Shown: piece by piece, positions 1 through 10,047 of the stretch
How positions within the stretch are numbered: position 1 is the stretch's first letter
How the letters are laid out: every line of letters starts with the position of its first letter
Assembly: GCA_025201765.1 (NCBI GenBank)
Contig: MU623493.1
Coordinates: 1 to 64,000, forward strand
Length of the DNA: 64,000 nt
DNA from: Daldinia sp. FL1419
Taxonomy: Eukaryota > Ascomycota > Sordariomycetes > Xylariales > Hypoxylaceae
Direction: 5' to 3'
Notes under the pieces: generated by a model
What the model was told of the DNA's origin: nothing
What the model saw: the letters and a program-made list of their open reading frames with translations, nothing else
Database searches by the model: none
Position numbers and translations under genes: made by a program

Positions 1-283
1 GCCATCTTCGCCTATGTCCCACAATATAAAAAAATTTGTTATATTTTAAATCAATTATTCGAAATTGGATAAAACCCCGGCGGGCCTTTCATTCACAATT
101 TTTTTTTTTTTTTTTTTTTTTTTTTGGCTGGACTGGACTTGTATCTTATCAAAAGGTGCTTTTGTGATACGTTATTAAATATTTTTCATCTAGTGAGTTT
201 GATGCGCCTGGGAATTAAAAAAAAAAAAAATCTTTCTCTCATTTTAAACAATTATCGGTCATTATCGAGAGGTACTCTTCGCG

Positions 284-1614
284 ATGAAGCACTCTCGCTT
301 CTTTCTCGTGGCTGTAGCCACCATTCTTCCTACGGTAGTAAATGCGCATACCGTCTTCACGACGCTTTTTGTCAACGATGTCTCCCAAGGGGATGGGACT
401 TGCGTTAGGATGAATATGGATCCCCAACATTGCACCTCTCCGATAGCCGGCTTGAACAGCGACGATATGGCTTGTGGTAAGCTTCTAAACCCATAAAAAT
501 TACAACAACTAAGTAGCTGACCGTCAATTAGGAGTCGACGGCGAGAAACCTGTTGCTTTCACCTGCCCTGCGCCGGCTGGCGGAAAACTCTCGTTTGAGT
601 GGCGAACATGGGCCGATGCTGAGCAACCCGGATCCATAGACATTTCACACAAGGTATATACCGCATAAAAAATGAAACATGGTATGCTTTGTTACTTACT
701 GAAAACGCAGGGACCCTGTGCTGTATATGCCAAGCAGGTGAATGATATGGCAACGGACTCCGCTACTGGTCCTGGCTGGATTAAACTTGTAAGTATTATC
801 GTAGTATCTTCTGCATACCCGAATATCCCCAGATATGACCTTCTACTAACCCTGTTCATAGTGGGAAGAAGGTTATGACGAGTCGAGTGGCAAGTGGTGC
901 ACGGAAAAGCTGATCAACAACAACGGTTTAATGTCCATCGATATCCCGAAGTCGCTTCCTAGCGGATCGTGGCTCATAAGGCCCGAACTCCTGGCTCTCC
1001 ATCAGGCAGATAAAGGCGATCCGCAATTCTACACGGGATGTGCGCAGGTGTTCATCAATGGAGGGAACAAAGCAGCTCTTGATGTACCCGCAGAATACAG
1101 CGTGAGCATACCAGGCCACGTCAAGGCCGGCGAGCCTTCGGTTACTTTCAATATCTATCAGCCAAAGTTTCCGTACCCAATGCCTGGACCAAAAGTCTAC
1201 AAGCCCTCCGCGCCCAACAGCATGACCTCATCGGGGGTATTGACGCAAACAGAGGGCAAGATTCCTTCGGACTACCTCATCAAGAACGCGAATTGGGTGG
1301 GCGTAGAGGTATCATCTTACTCGACTGAAGATGGGTGCTGGAAGGCATCCGGCGAGTGTTGGGACCAAGCTAAAGGTTGCTACGACTCGGCGCCTCCAAC
1401 TGGGGGTGCTAATTGCCACGTCTGGGAGAGCAAATGCGATGACATCAACACTGCTTGTAACTCCGGGGACTTCAACGGTCCCCCGAATAGAGGCCAGAAA
1501 CTCCAGGGCAAGGATCCGGCACCCCCGGGGGTTATTCCGGCGGCCGCGAATTCTGGTAACTCGAGGAAAATGCGGACACGTCGTGCTAGAGCGCTGGCGT
1601 CGAAGTACTCCTGA
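284..1614 (+). CDS. AA9 lytic polysaccharide monooxygenase (LPMO), secreted
   Basis: Copper-dependent oxidase predicted to cleave cellulose or other beta-glucans outside the cell. Four exons restore one frame: 284-476, 532-653, 711-788 and 862-1614, giving 381 aa. Residues 1-21 are a signal peptide, and cleavage leaves His22 (HTVF) as the mature N-terminus, which in AA9 is the first copper ligand (histidine brace). The second ligand is expected in the S-H-K-G-P segment at the exon 2/3 junction. The motif GDPQFYTGC provides the conserved Gln and axial Tyr. After the AA9 fold, from about residue 290, comes a Cys-rich tail (CW...CW...CY...C...C) ending in GPPN and a basic, Ala/Arg-rich C-terminus; there is no CBM1. 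Family assignment is secure. The function of the tail and the substrate are not evident. The start ATG is directly before the signal peptide. Confidence 0.92.
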
Positions 1615-2816
1615 AGTAGGGGCCGACGATCTTTGTACTTTTATAAGTGAGAACCCTTGGCTGGGCTTACATAGTAGGTATGCACCTAACGTGCGAGTTT
1701 TGCAATTTACTTGCAAATATGGATTAGGAAAGATTAACCGAATAACGTGTTATACCTACCAATCTACCTGCCTGCCTACCTACCTACCTAAATATGCAAA
1801 TATGGTAGGTGAGCAGGAAAATGATCACGCTCCGCTCGCATCTGTTGCAATACGTACTCGAACGGCGCAAATCTATTCCTAAGTGATTGCGCCATATAAG
1901 ATCTTGCCCACTTCTAAGTGGTTGGTAAACCGAGTATCTTGGTATTTCAAAGCGTTTCTAGAATGGGCTGTTAGTGTCCGGGCTTTGTAAAAAAGAAGGT
2001 GGCATAGATAAGACGGCTATCGGTCTGAGTTTTGTGATAGTCTGCGACGGTGGCGTTGTACTAAAAAGAGGTGGAAGTTATGAGCTTTATTTAGTGTTGG
2101 GAACAGTGGCTAACAACAGGTACCAGGATGTAGGTATACGGGGCCATCGGCAGTCGGAAGCAAGCAGCCACTGCAGATGATTAATAAAGACTCCGAGCCG
2201 GGTGGATCTCCTCATCCCGCCCTCAAATGACGAACTTCGGAATACTATTAGAATAATGATGATGACAAAACAAAACTGATCTAACTCGGGATCAAAATGC
2301 CGTAACTGAGCGAGTTCTTCACCGTCACTTACCTGCCTGGTATATGCCTCGTAAATGTACCTATAGTTATGTTAATCAAAGATTATGTATCCAAACAATT
2401 CCGAACCATGTTTTTAAGCTAGATTACTAGTTCCAAGTCTGAATTTTACTTATAAAATGCTGGCTTCTCTCGGGCAGTAGCGATGAATAAAGTTTTCTCG
2501 TTATAATTTACCTTTCCGCCATTTAGCCCCTAGTAGTTCCAGGTACACCTATTCCCCCCAAAAATAGAAAAAAAGGGTCCTATAAATTAGTCTATCCCAC
2601 TTCTTTTCGCTTCCCGTCTCAACCAATTTAGACAGAAAAAGGAAAAAAAAGATAAAAAAAAGGTTGATAGACTACCAGATTATATTACCAAAAAAAAAAG
2701 TCTTTTCTATTCTTTTGGAAAGTCATTTTCTTTTTGGACAAGGAAACAATTGGCTGGATAGCAACAGCACCAACGAACCATTTTATACATCCCACGTAGT
2801 ATCAACGTACGCAACA
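1615..2816. other. Intergenic region upstream of the cystathionine gamma-lyase gene
   Basis: No convincing gene. It holds a TACC-type run around 1770-1790, and a pyrimidine-rich then A-rich stretch at about 2590-2700 that is a likely promoter and 5' leader. A reading frame runs open from 2664 in phase with the downstream gene but has no ATG before 2817. Confidence 0.6.
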
Positions 2817-4085
2817 ATGACGGTTCCTATCGATCATACCACCGAAACCCCTCCGCAGGCACCGTCCCCTGTCAAAGGCTTCGGAACCCTTGCTGTCCAT
2901 GCCGGTGCCCCCCACGATCCTACAACCGGCGCCGTCATCGAAACAATCTCTCTATCTACTACTTTCGCACAAACTGCTGCCGGACAGCCTGTCGGTTTAT
3001 ATGAGTACTCCCGTAGCTCCAATCCCAACCGGGACAACTTCGAACAGACTGTTGCGGCGTTGGAGCACGCCAAATATGCGCTCGCTTTCGGCAGTGGAAG
3101 CGCTGCTACCGCTACCGTTCTCCAGAGCCTTGCTCAGGGTTCCCACGTTATCAGCGTCAGTGATGTCTACGGTGGTACCCATCGGTATTTCACCCGAGTA
3201 GCTAAGGCCCATGGTGTCACCGTTACCTTTACTCCTCAGATCGAGGTCGATATCGTAGAGCACATCCGGGAGAACACTAAATTAGTATGGATTGAGTCAC
3301 CCAGCAATCCTACTCTGCGACTTGTCGACATTAGGGCTGTTGCCACCGCAGCCCACGCACGGGGCGTCGCAGTTGTCGTTGACAATACCTTCTTGAGCCC
3401 CTACCTACAAAACCCCCTTGACCATGGGGCCGACATCGTTGTCCACAGTGTCACTAAGTACATCAATGGACATAGTGACGTCGTAATGGGCCTAGCTGCA
3501 TTCAACTCGGAGGAACTACGTGAGCGTCTATCTTTCCTGCAGAATGCGGGTGGTGCTGTACCCTCAGCTTTCGACGCCTGGCTTGCTCACCGCGGAGTTA
3601 AGACACTGCACTTGCGAGTGAGACAGTCGAGCGTTGCCGCTCTGACTATTGCTAAGGCCCTGGAGGCTAGCCCACATGTTATTTCAGTCAATTACCCCGG
3701 TCTTGACTCTCACCCGCACAGGCATATTGCTCTGAAGCAGCATCGTGAGGGTATGGGCGGCGGTATGCTTTCTTTCCGCATCAAGGGAGGTAGAGCTGCG
3801 GCTGAGAAGTTCTGCCAAGTGACTGAGATCTTCACATTGGCTGAGAGTTTAGGCGGTATTGAGAGTCTGGTCGAGCTGCCGAGCGCCATGACCCACGCTG
3901 GGATCCCTAAGGACCAGCGAGAGGCCGTAGGTGTTTTCGACGACCTCGTACGCATGAGCTGCGGTATCGAGGACCCGGAGGACCTGCTTCGCGATACCGT
4001 ACAGGCTTTGGAGAAGGCGGTGCTTGAAACTTCGAGCAATGGCACTAACGGCGTCAACGGCGTCAACGGGCACGAATCAAAATAG
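2817..4085 (+). CDS. CYS3: Cystathionine gamma-lyase (PLP enzyme of transsulfuration)
   Basis: Intronless, 422 aa from the first in-frame ATG at 2817. It belongs to the Cys/Met metabolism PLP-dependent family. The family reaction is cleavage of cystathionine to cysteine, 2-oxobutyrate and ammonia in the cytosol. Visible landmarks are the N-terminal AVHAGAPHDPTTGAV substrate-side segment, YEYSRSSNPNR (a phosphate/PLP-binding region), VVDNTFLSPY, and the Schiff-base lysine in HSVTKYINGHSDV (Lys214). Length fits fungal Cys3 proteins. The C-terminus ends in a low-complexity NGTNGVNGVNG repeat beyond the fold. The open frame continues upstream of 2817 without an ATG and is not used here. The closest alternative is a cystathionine gamma-synthase or beta-lyase paralogue; the compact length and N-terminus favour gamma-lyase. 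Confidence 0.88.
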   Translation: MTVPIDHTTETPPQAPSPVKGFGTLAVHAGAPHDPTTGAVIETISLSTTFAQTAAGQPVGLYEYSRSSNPNRDNFEQTVAALEHAKYALAFGSGSAATATVLQSLAQGSHVISVSDVYGGTHRYFTRVAKAHGVTVTFTPQIEVDIVEHIRENTKLVWIESPSNPTLRLVDIRAVATAAHARGVAVVVDNTFLSPYLQNPLDHGADIVVHSVTKYINGHSDVVMGLAAFNSEELRERLSFLQNAGGAVPSAFDAWLAHRGVKTLHLRVRQSSVAALTIAKALEASPHVISVNYPGLDSHPHRHIALKQHREGMGGGMLSFRIKGGRAAAEKFCQVTEIFTLAESLGGIESLVELPSAMTHAGIPKDQREAVGVFDDLVRMSCGIEDPEDLLRDTVQALEKAVLETSSNGTNGVNGVNGHESK

Positions 4086-5610
4086 ACGTGGGTTTAAAAA
4101 GAGCGATGATTATCCAATCCGCGATTATCGAAATGGCGAAGCGTTATATCGGAACCAATTTTATTATCTGTTAGGCGTTATTGCTCGTATCGAGTCGGTA
4201 GCATACGGCGTATATTAGACCCACAGGGGAGTCGACAACATAGCCAATAAATAGGTAGACGATTGCATTTTTATAGTGGAATAAACAACGTGTCAGCGCC
4301 TCAGTGTGCGAATTAAAATTGGTTTATTTTTATTTTTTTTATTCGCTTGAGTGTTAGGAACGTGACAACTGGCTGCTGGAATAACGCGAGACGGTACTTT
4401 TTGAACGCAGGAAGCGAAATACTATAGACCTAACTTACACAGACTTTGGTTTGGCACATGCTGGCGATCTTCTCCTCTTATACATGTGATAACGATATAT
4501 ATGTCTGTGTTAAGACCCCTGGACGCTAATCAGAGTATGTGGTAGATGCCAACCCGATCCTCCGTTCGTTTAGGAGAAGCCGGACTGCAATAAATTTACA
4601 ATTTAGAATGAGTGCAGCGAAGAAACGATTAATACTGAGTGTTTTTATCTCCTTGGGCACTGGCATCTCAATTAATATAAGAATAGAAATAACCCGAAGC
4701 TAAGAGCGAACAGGAGGAGAACTTGATGAATACCATTGCCCGCCCTACTTAGGGACAGTACTAATAAACGAACAATTTGAATGTGTGTCTGTATCGAGCA
4801 AGCCGCGAAATCGATATCACGCCTAGGTATGCTACCGTGCTCTGCTGCCTTGTTAGTTACGACCTTCGCTATGCTCCGTGATTTGCGGAGCGGAAGCGCG
4901 GAGCCCCTTTGAGTTATTAGTCTTGGCGGCGATGAATGTACGATTTCATACATATCGACGGGTCGGCACATGTGTCATTGATTTTGATTGTACGACGAGG
5001 CCGATATCTTATTCTCTTCCTCGTGTAAGCACGCAGATCCAGTTAATTCCCGGTAGGTCCGTACAGAGCTGTTTGCTAGTTGAGGTCCGATTCGAGAAGA
5101 CCTGGGATTCTATGTAAGCCGAACGACGCTGGAGTATGGGTGGTACGTTTGACGATGACTGGCCGACAAGGCTTCAAAACGTTGGACTACGAACATGACA
5201 AATTTCGCGCTCCACTGTCGTGGGAAAGATTTAAGGATTTGGAATTGCTTTCGTGCTAGGCGTGACGGTGAGTGATTACCCGCACCACTTGCGGCGGCGC
5301 AGCTGTAGTTAGGGCTGACCTAGTCGGCTGCCAGGGGCTCCACGTTGGACATTCTACGGACGGGTAATTGTCAAACAACGGGAATATCATCACGTTTGCT
5401 TCGTCGGTGGAACTTGGCTCACCGAGCCACGATGGCGTATTTGGAATTGTGTAGGTAGTAGATATTGCCCTTCGATGCAGGAGGTTGGGCTGTCGACTTG
5501 GCTGTATAAGAATGGACTCGTCCGGTCTTCCTCGAGACGAACAATCCAGCTTCATCGTCAGGTTACTAGTACTAGCTTCTAGTTCAATAGCATAAACAAT
5601 CATATTCAAA
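4086..5610. other. Intergenic region, 1.5 kb
   Basis: Separates the gamma-lyase from the secreted hydrolase. Short ORFs on both strands (4672-4971 and 5256-5747 minus, 4878-5117 plus) show no recognisable domain. The 5256-5747 one runs antisense into the hydrolase first exon, so I treat all of them as chance. Confidence 0.55.
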
Positions 5611-7113
5611 ATGGCACCAGCAAGTCTATCCAGCCTCCTTCTAGCGAGCTTCGCGGCCGCTGTCTCGGCACGCAACTGCAAGAACTTGACGATTCCGCTG
5701 GAGCTCTCCGCGCAGAATATGGACTTTACGCTCAAGGCGGCAACCAACGATATCGAAGTTACGAATTTCGTCTTGAACTCTGGACAGGCGGGCGTGAACT
5801 ACGCCGACGAGATCTTGACCGACACTAAGGTGAGCGCCGGGCCCATCTCTTCGGCATCCTTGCTTTGACACCATATACCCCTGTTATAAGTGAGTGTGAA
5901 AGGGATAACTTCTGACTAGCCACTGCTCGCATAGTACCGAAATGTGACTGGAAAGTTCTCTATTGCCGCGACCTACTGCGAGCCTGACGCTGGCCCGGGC
6001 CGCGCGCTGCAGATTCTCACTCGGTACGTCTCTGGATCCCCTACTTATGATAGTTTAGATAGCTAACACCTAGCAGTAAGCAACAAGCCCCTCTAGATGT
6101 TCCTATAGAGTCGTACCAGGCTTTACTCTGGGAACATACAGACATCCAAACCATACTAACCTCCCCCAGACGGCGCCGCCTTCGACCGCAGCTACTGGGA
6201 CTTCCCAGCACACTCGTACAACTACAGTTACGCCAACGCCGCCCTGGCGCGCAACTACAGCGTATTCTTCTTCGACCGCCCCGGCATCGGGGAGTCCTCC
6301 CACGGCGACCCCGTCTCCGAGATCCAATCCAACCTCGAGCTCGCCGCTCTGTACACGCTCACCACGAAACTCCGCCGCGGCGCCATCCGCGGCGTGGACA
6401 CCCGCTACAACAAGATCGTTCACGTCGGCCATAGCTACGGATCTGCCCAGACGTACGGCCTGACGGCTATGCACCCGGACGACGGAACCTCGGATGCTAT
6501 TGCCCTGACGGGGTTCAGCCAGGGCCTGGTACAGTACGTTGGGAATTTCTTGTTCGGGGGTAACTTCGTGCTGGCGGGCAAGGGGTACGCTCCAGGGTAC
6601 ATCACCTCCGGCGACGTCTCGGCCATCCAGTCCAATTTCTTCGCCCCCAATAACTTCGACCCCGCAATCCTAGCCGCCACCTACGCGACGACCGCCCCCA
6701 TCGCAGTCGGCGAGCTATTGACTATTGGCGGCCTAACAACTATGAACAACAGCTTCACCGGCCCTGTTTTTGTTATCACCGGAGGTGAGATAACCCCTTA
6801 TACGAGTCTACTAACCTAGGAAGTAATGGATGTAGGGAACTAACTTTGATTCTATTATAGAACGCGACGGCGCATTCTGCGGAGGCAACTGTTACGTGTC
6901 CAAGCCCAGCATCCCTGAGCAAACGGGGAACTCTTTCACCAATAAGTCTTCCTTCGAAGCATTTGTCGTCCCTGGTTCTGGCCACGGCTTAAACTTGGTA
7001 AGCGTTCATTCTCTACTGCGAATCGTCTTCGGATCAGGGCTAATTACAAGTAGGAGTATACCGCGCAGACAACCTACTCGAAGATTTTCGACTTTTTTGA
7101 CAAGAGTGTTTAG
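5611..7113 (+). CDS. Secreted alpha/beta-hydrolase, with a stwintron
   Basis: Exons 5611-5829, 5935-6022, 6170-6784, 6861-6997 and 7054-7113 give 372 aa. Residues 1-20 are a signal peptide. The nucleophile elbow GHSYG has Ser191. The acid is probably Asp310 (ITGERDG) and the base His349 (GSGHG), which makes a complete triad in the usual order. This type resembles fungal extracellular esterase/hydrolase-like proteins; substrate unknown. The interval 6023-6169 cannot be removed as one canonical intron without losing frame. It works if an inner intron (6024-6076) is spliced first, which rebuilds the donor of an outer intron (6023 plus 6077-6169) and restores the expected L-T-H-G near the oxyanion region. 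Cysteines at residues 87, 312 and 316 suit an extracytoplasmic protein. Confidence 0.85.
6023..6169 (+). other. Candidate stwintron (internal intron 6024-6076 inside the 5' donor of the external intron)
   Basis: Inner intron: donor GTACGT at 6024, branch-like GCTAAC, acceptor TAGCAG ending at 6076. Its removal joins G6023 to T6077, making GTAAGC, a good donor that is absent from the unspliced DNA. The outer intron then ends with ACTAAC and CCCCCAG at 6169. The resulting codon C|AC encodes His in LTHG, the expected family sequence. The alternative is two ordinary introns around a 2-nt exon CA, giving LTRNG, which is in frame but adds a residue. Confidence 0.72.
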
Positions 7114-7406
7114 AGTTAGGCAACGGTCACTTTATTATCCGTCCCACGGGGGGATCTTATTGTCTACATAGAAATCATCGAGAATACAATTAAGCATGGA
7201 TATTATCATCTCGATCCCCTCCCCTTTTTTCCATCCAGCAATGTGGAAATTGCTTCCACGATTCCAAGTGTACAGGCAAGGCATTGTAAATTAGAAAGGA
7301 AACATTTTCAGGTCTATTATTAAACGCCCGGCACGCTGGGCTCGGGCCCTTCCGGGTATTACTGATAAAGCTTCACTGGGAGCATCATAAATGGTGTTAA
7401 TCAGCT

Positions 7407-9070
7407 CTAGTTGTCATCGTCATCGTCGTCATCGTCGTCGTCGTCGTCGTCGTCATCTGTACTTTAGAATTAGTAACGTATCAACTTAAATTATGCTTGG
7501 CGAGTTAACGGCGTCCATACGTACCATCTGATAGCGAAGTATCATCATCCACAAGTGCATCTAAATGGGGAGGCCAATTAATGGATATTGACTGGATTAA
7601 TTCTCCCGAGGCACGCACGACTGGGATTTGAAGTTAGCTTACGATTCCGGTATGGACGTCTCAGATAGAAGTGATAAACATACAATCATTGCCCGTCCAT
7701 TCGGTTGTTTGGGGGCTGCTCGAAGTTTGGCTCTTATCTTTAAATTCAACCGGAAGCTGAGCCATAGAATGTATCTGCTTTAAAAAGGAAAGTCTTATTA
7801 CGGAAAGGTTGAATCTTAGTTTCGCCATCTGCCCAAAGAATGAAGCCCAAAGATTGGCTCTTTCCCTCTCCGGACTGTGTACTCGAGTAGAAAAGGTGAC
7901 CTTGTGCAGGGAAATTATACGCAAACTAGACTTAAACCTCTTGTAGATGCTGAGGAGATGGTTCGGCTCGATAGTTATCATTCCGATATCAAGTTCTTCT
8001 AGGTATTCAAACGTAGGGGTCTGTGGTATCCGTGGTAGATTTTGCTGCATCATATTCGCATCAACCCCCTGACCTGTCACTGGCTCGGGTGGGTCTGAGA
8101 TGCTAGGGGGTTGAGACGCACAAGTCAACCACTGTATCAAGTCCTTGACTTCGTCTTTAGCACAGCCTCGAAAATTCAATCTTAGATGCCGTAATGATGG
8201 CGTTTTTGAAAGAAATGTCACCAGAGCGAGACCAAGATAACCCTCGTAATGGTCCCCCTTGTTGATAATAAGGGTGGAAAACGATGTGGGCCCCAGGTCT
8301 AGGAAGAGTGTGTCGAGATCCCGAAGAAAAGGCGTGATTGTTGATTCGAGAAAATGAGGCACGTTGAACGCTAGACTCGGGAGATGACAGTTCCTAAGAA
8401 TTACCTCCAAACGGGTAGGGCTCTGCGTCTCCTTAGCCTTGCCAAGGGCTCGAAGCATCGTCAAGAATATATGGGAAACGTATTGTACACGTAGTTCCGC
8501 CGTAGAGCTTTCAACATGGCGGCCGAATCGTGGTTGATCAAGAGGATAGCCTGTTTCACGGTGGAATGTTGGGCCACCGTAAGCGTGCCAGGTATTGTCT
8601 GCTCCATCGCGATACCGGCCAGAAGAGTTGAAGTCTCGTAGTCCGATTGTTTTGAGGTTAGGCAAATTGCAAAGAGCTTCGGTGAGAAGCTGCAGATCTC
8701 GACCAGTTGTAACTAAAGCCCGATGGCTTACATACTCTTCGCGAATCTTATTATATTGCACTGCCTGTTCAACGTCGGAGAAGACCTGCATATGAACAGG
8801 TACGCTGGGTAGTATGGGGGGACACTCAAGGCTGATGATGAGATGCGATAGGCTAGGTGCAAATCTAGACTTGGATATGTCCACGAGTGCGCCAAGACTA
8901 AACTCGCTAATCATGAATTGTCTTTTGGTGAAGAACTCGTGAGTGAATGACTGGAGGAGAGAAACCTCGAGTCGGCGACAGACGCAACGAAGATTTCCAT
9001 AATCAGAAGTTACAAGATAGGAAGATATCTGAAGAAGAACTTCAAGAGGAATGTCTAAGAAGGGACTCAT
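7407..9070 (-). CDS. F-box protein with C-terminal poly-aspartate tail
   Basis: Three exons on the minus strand: 9070-7684, 7620-7525 and 7456-7407, 510 aa. Residues 1-45 form an F-box (FLDIPLEVLLQISSYL...LRCVCRRL), which in this family recruits substrates to SCF ubiquitin ligases through Skp1. The remainder is a leucine-containing region typical of fungal F-box paralogues with no clear repeat. Ending the protein at the in-frame stop near 7661 ignores a strong donor (GTATGT at 7683) and a branch/acceptor pair (GCTAAC...CCCAG, last base 7621). Splicing there and again from 7524 to 7457 leads into a GAC/GAT trinucleotide tract that encodes about 15 consecutive Asp before Asn-stop. Acidic tails are common in fungal F-box proteins, which supports the model. 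Substrate unknown. Confidence 0.8.
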
Positions 9071-9302
9071 GTTGTTAACTTCCAGAGTTTTTGAAACCTC
9101 TATTTGATGGTTGTAAAATATTGTAATGTCGTAGTGTTTCGACAGATTGGGAAATTGGGGGCGGAAGGAAATTAAATTGATGGTATTGGCAATTAGACAG
9201 GGGGAGAGGGGTCAACGAGCAGGGACCCAGATGTCTTTGCTCGAATTGATGATATTGTTTTTTAGGAAAGAAAGGAGGGAAAGAAATAAATTTGAAGAAT
9301 TT

Positions 9303-9350
9303 GAAAATGTGAAAATGTGAAAATGTGAAAATGTGAAAATGTGAAAATGT
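9303..9350. repeat. Six perfect copies of the 8-mer GAAAATGT
   Basis: Head-to-tail array about 235 bp upstream of the F-box start codon, so it probably lies in its promoter or 5' leader. Degenerate flanks continue the pattern on both sides. Confidence 0.95.
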
Positions 9351-9845
9351 AAAAATGAAAAGGTAAAATTTATTGTTTATCTTTGAAGGTCGTTTGCTCT
9401 TTCTCAACTTCCAGGCAGAATAGGTAGGTGTACCTGGTGTTTAATAACTAATATCTAGGCAGCTGCTAGGTTAGAGACCTAGTTAGGAGGTAGTTACCCG
9501 TCAGCTAGAAGGTGAGGCAGCGCCGTACCTGCCTAAGTGCAGACTTATCTACGATTGGTCCAAGTGTCTTGAAAGGGGAACGGCCGCATGCGATCCGTGC
9601 ATATTATGTAACTACTGCCTATTTTCTCAAAACGTTAAAATATCTTCACCAACCACCTGCGCAGATAGCAGATACGATAGGTATCCTGCAGCAAGATTCA
9701 GCTATATTTTTTTTTTCCACGAGATGCGTACCCGCAGCAGCGTCTACGTTATGTACCTGTTTGGTAGGTACCTAGGTACGGGCATCTTGGGACCGTGTGA
9801 ATTGTAGGAATACAATCCCGTCGGATGTGAATTCCGCTGTACCTG

Positions 9846-9884
9846 TATGTGGTAGTATGTGGTATTATGTGGTATTATGTGGTA
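9846..9884. repeat. Four copies of a 10-mer TATGTGGTAK
   Basis: Short tandem array (TATGTGGTAG, then TATGTGGTAT copies, the last one partial) downstream of the permease gene. Confidence 0.9.
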
Positions 9885-10047
9885 ACTTTTCCCGAAGGGC
9901 AGCAATACTTGTGTGGTTTCTTATTTCCCCTGAAGCTGTAAATAACTGATGGTATATTTATCAACTATGAACCTTTTTATACCTAAAAAGAAAAATACCA
10001 AAATCCAACCCTTTCTGACCCTTCCTAACCCTTCCTAAAAAGTCCTA

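Larger units (their letters stand above)
9071..10047. other. Intergenic region with tandem repeats
   Basis: Lies upstream of the F-box gene and downstream of the permease gene. It holds two short tandem arrays (listed separately), a T-rich run near 9710, and TAGGTACCTAGGTA-type words around 9765-9780. No gene is supported. Confidence 0.55.

Noticed and set aside
5256..5747. 163-aa minus-strand ORF
   Set aside because: Overlaps the signal-peptide exon of the hydrolase and has no domain.
6023..6169. Two ordinary introns separated by a 2-nt exon
   Set aside because: In frame but adds a residue and breaks the expected LTHG; the stwintron explanation uses better-matched signals and gives the family sequence. 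Kept as an alternative.
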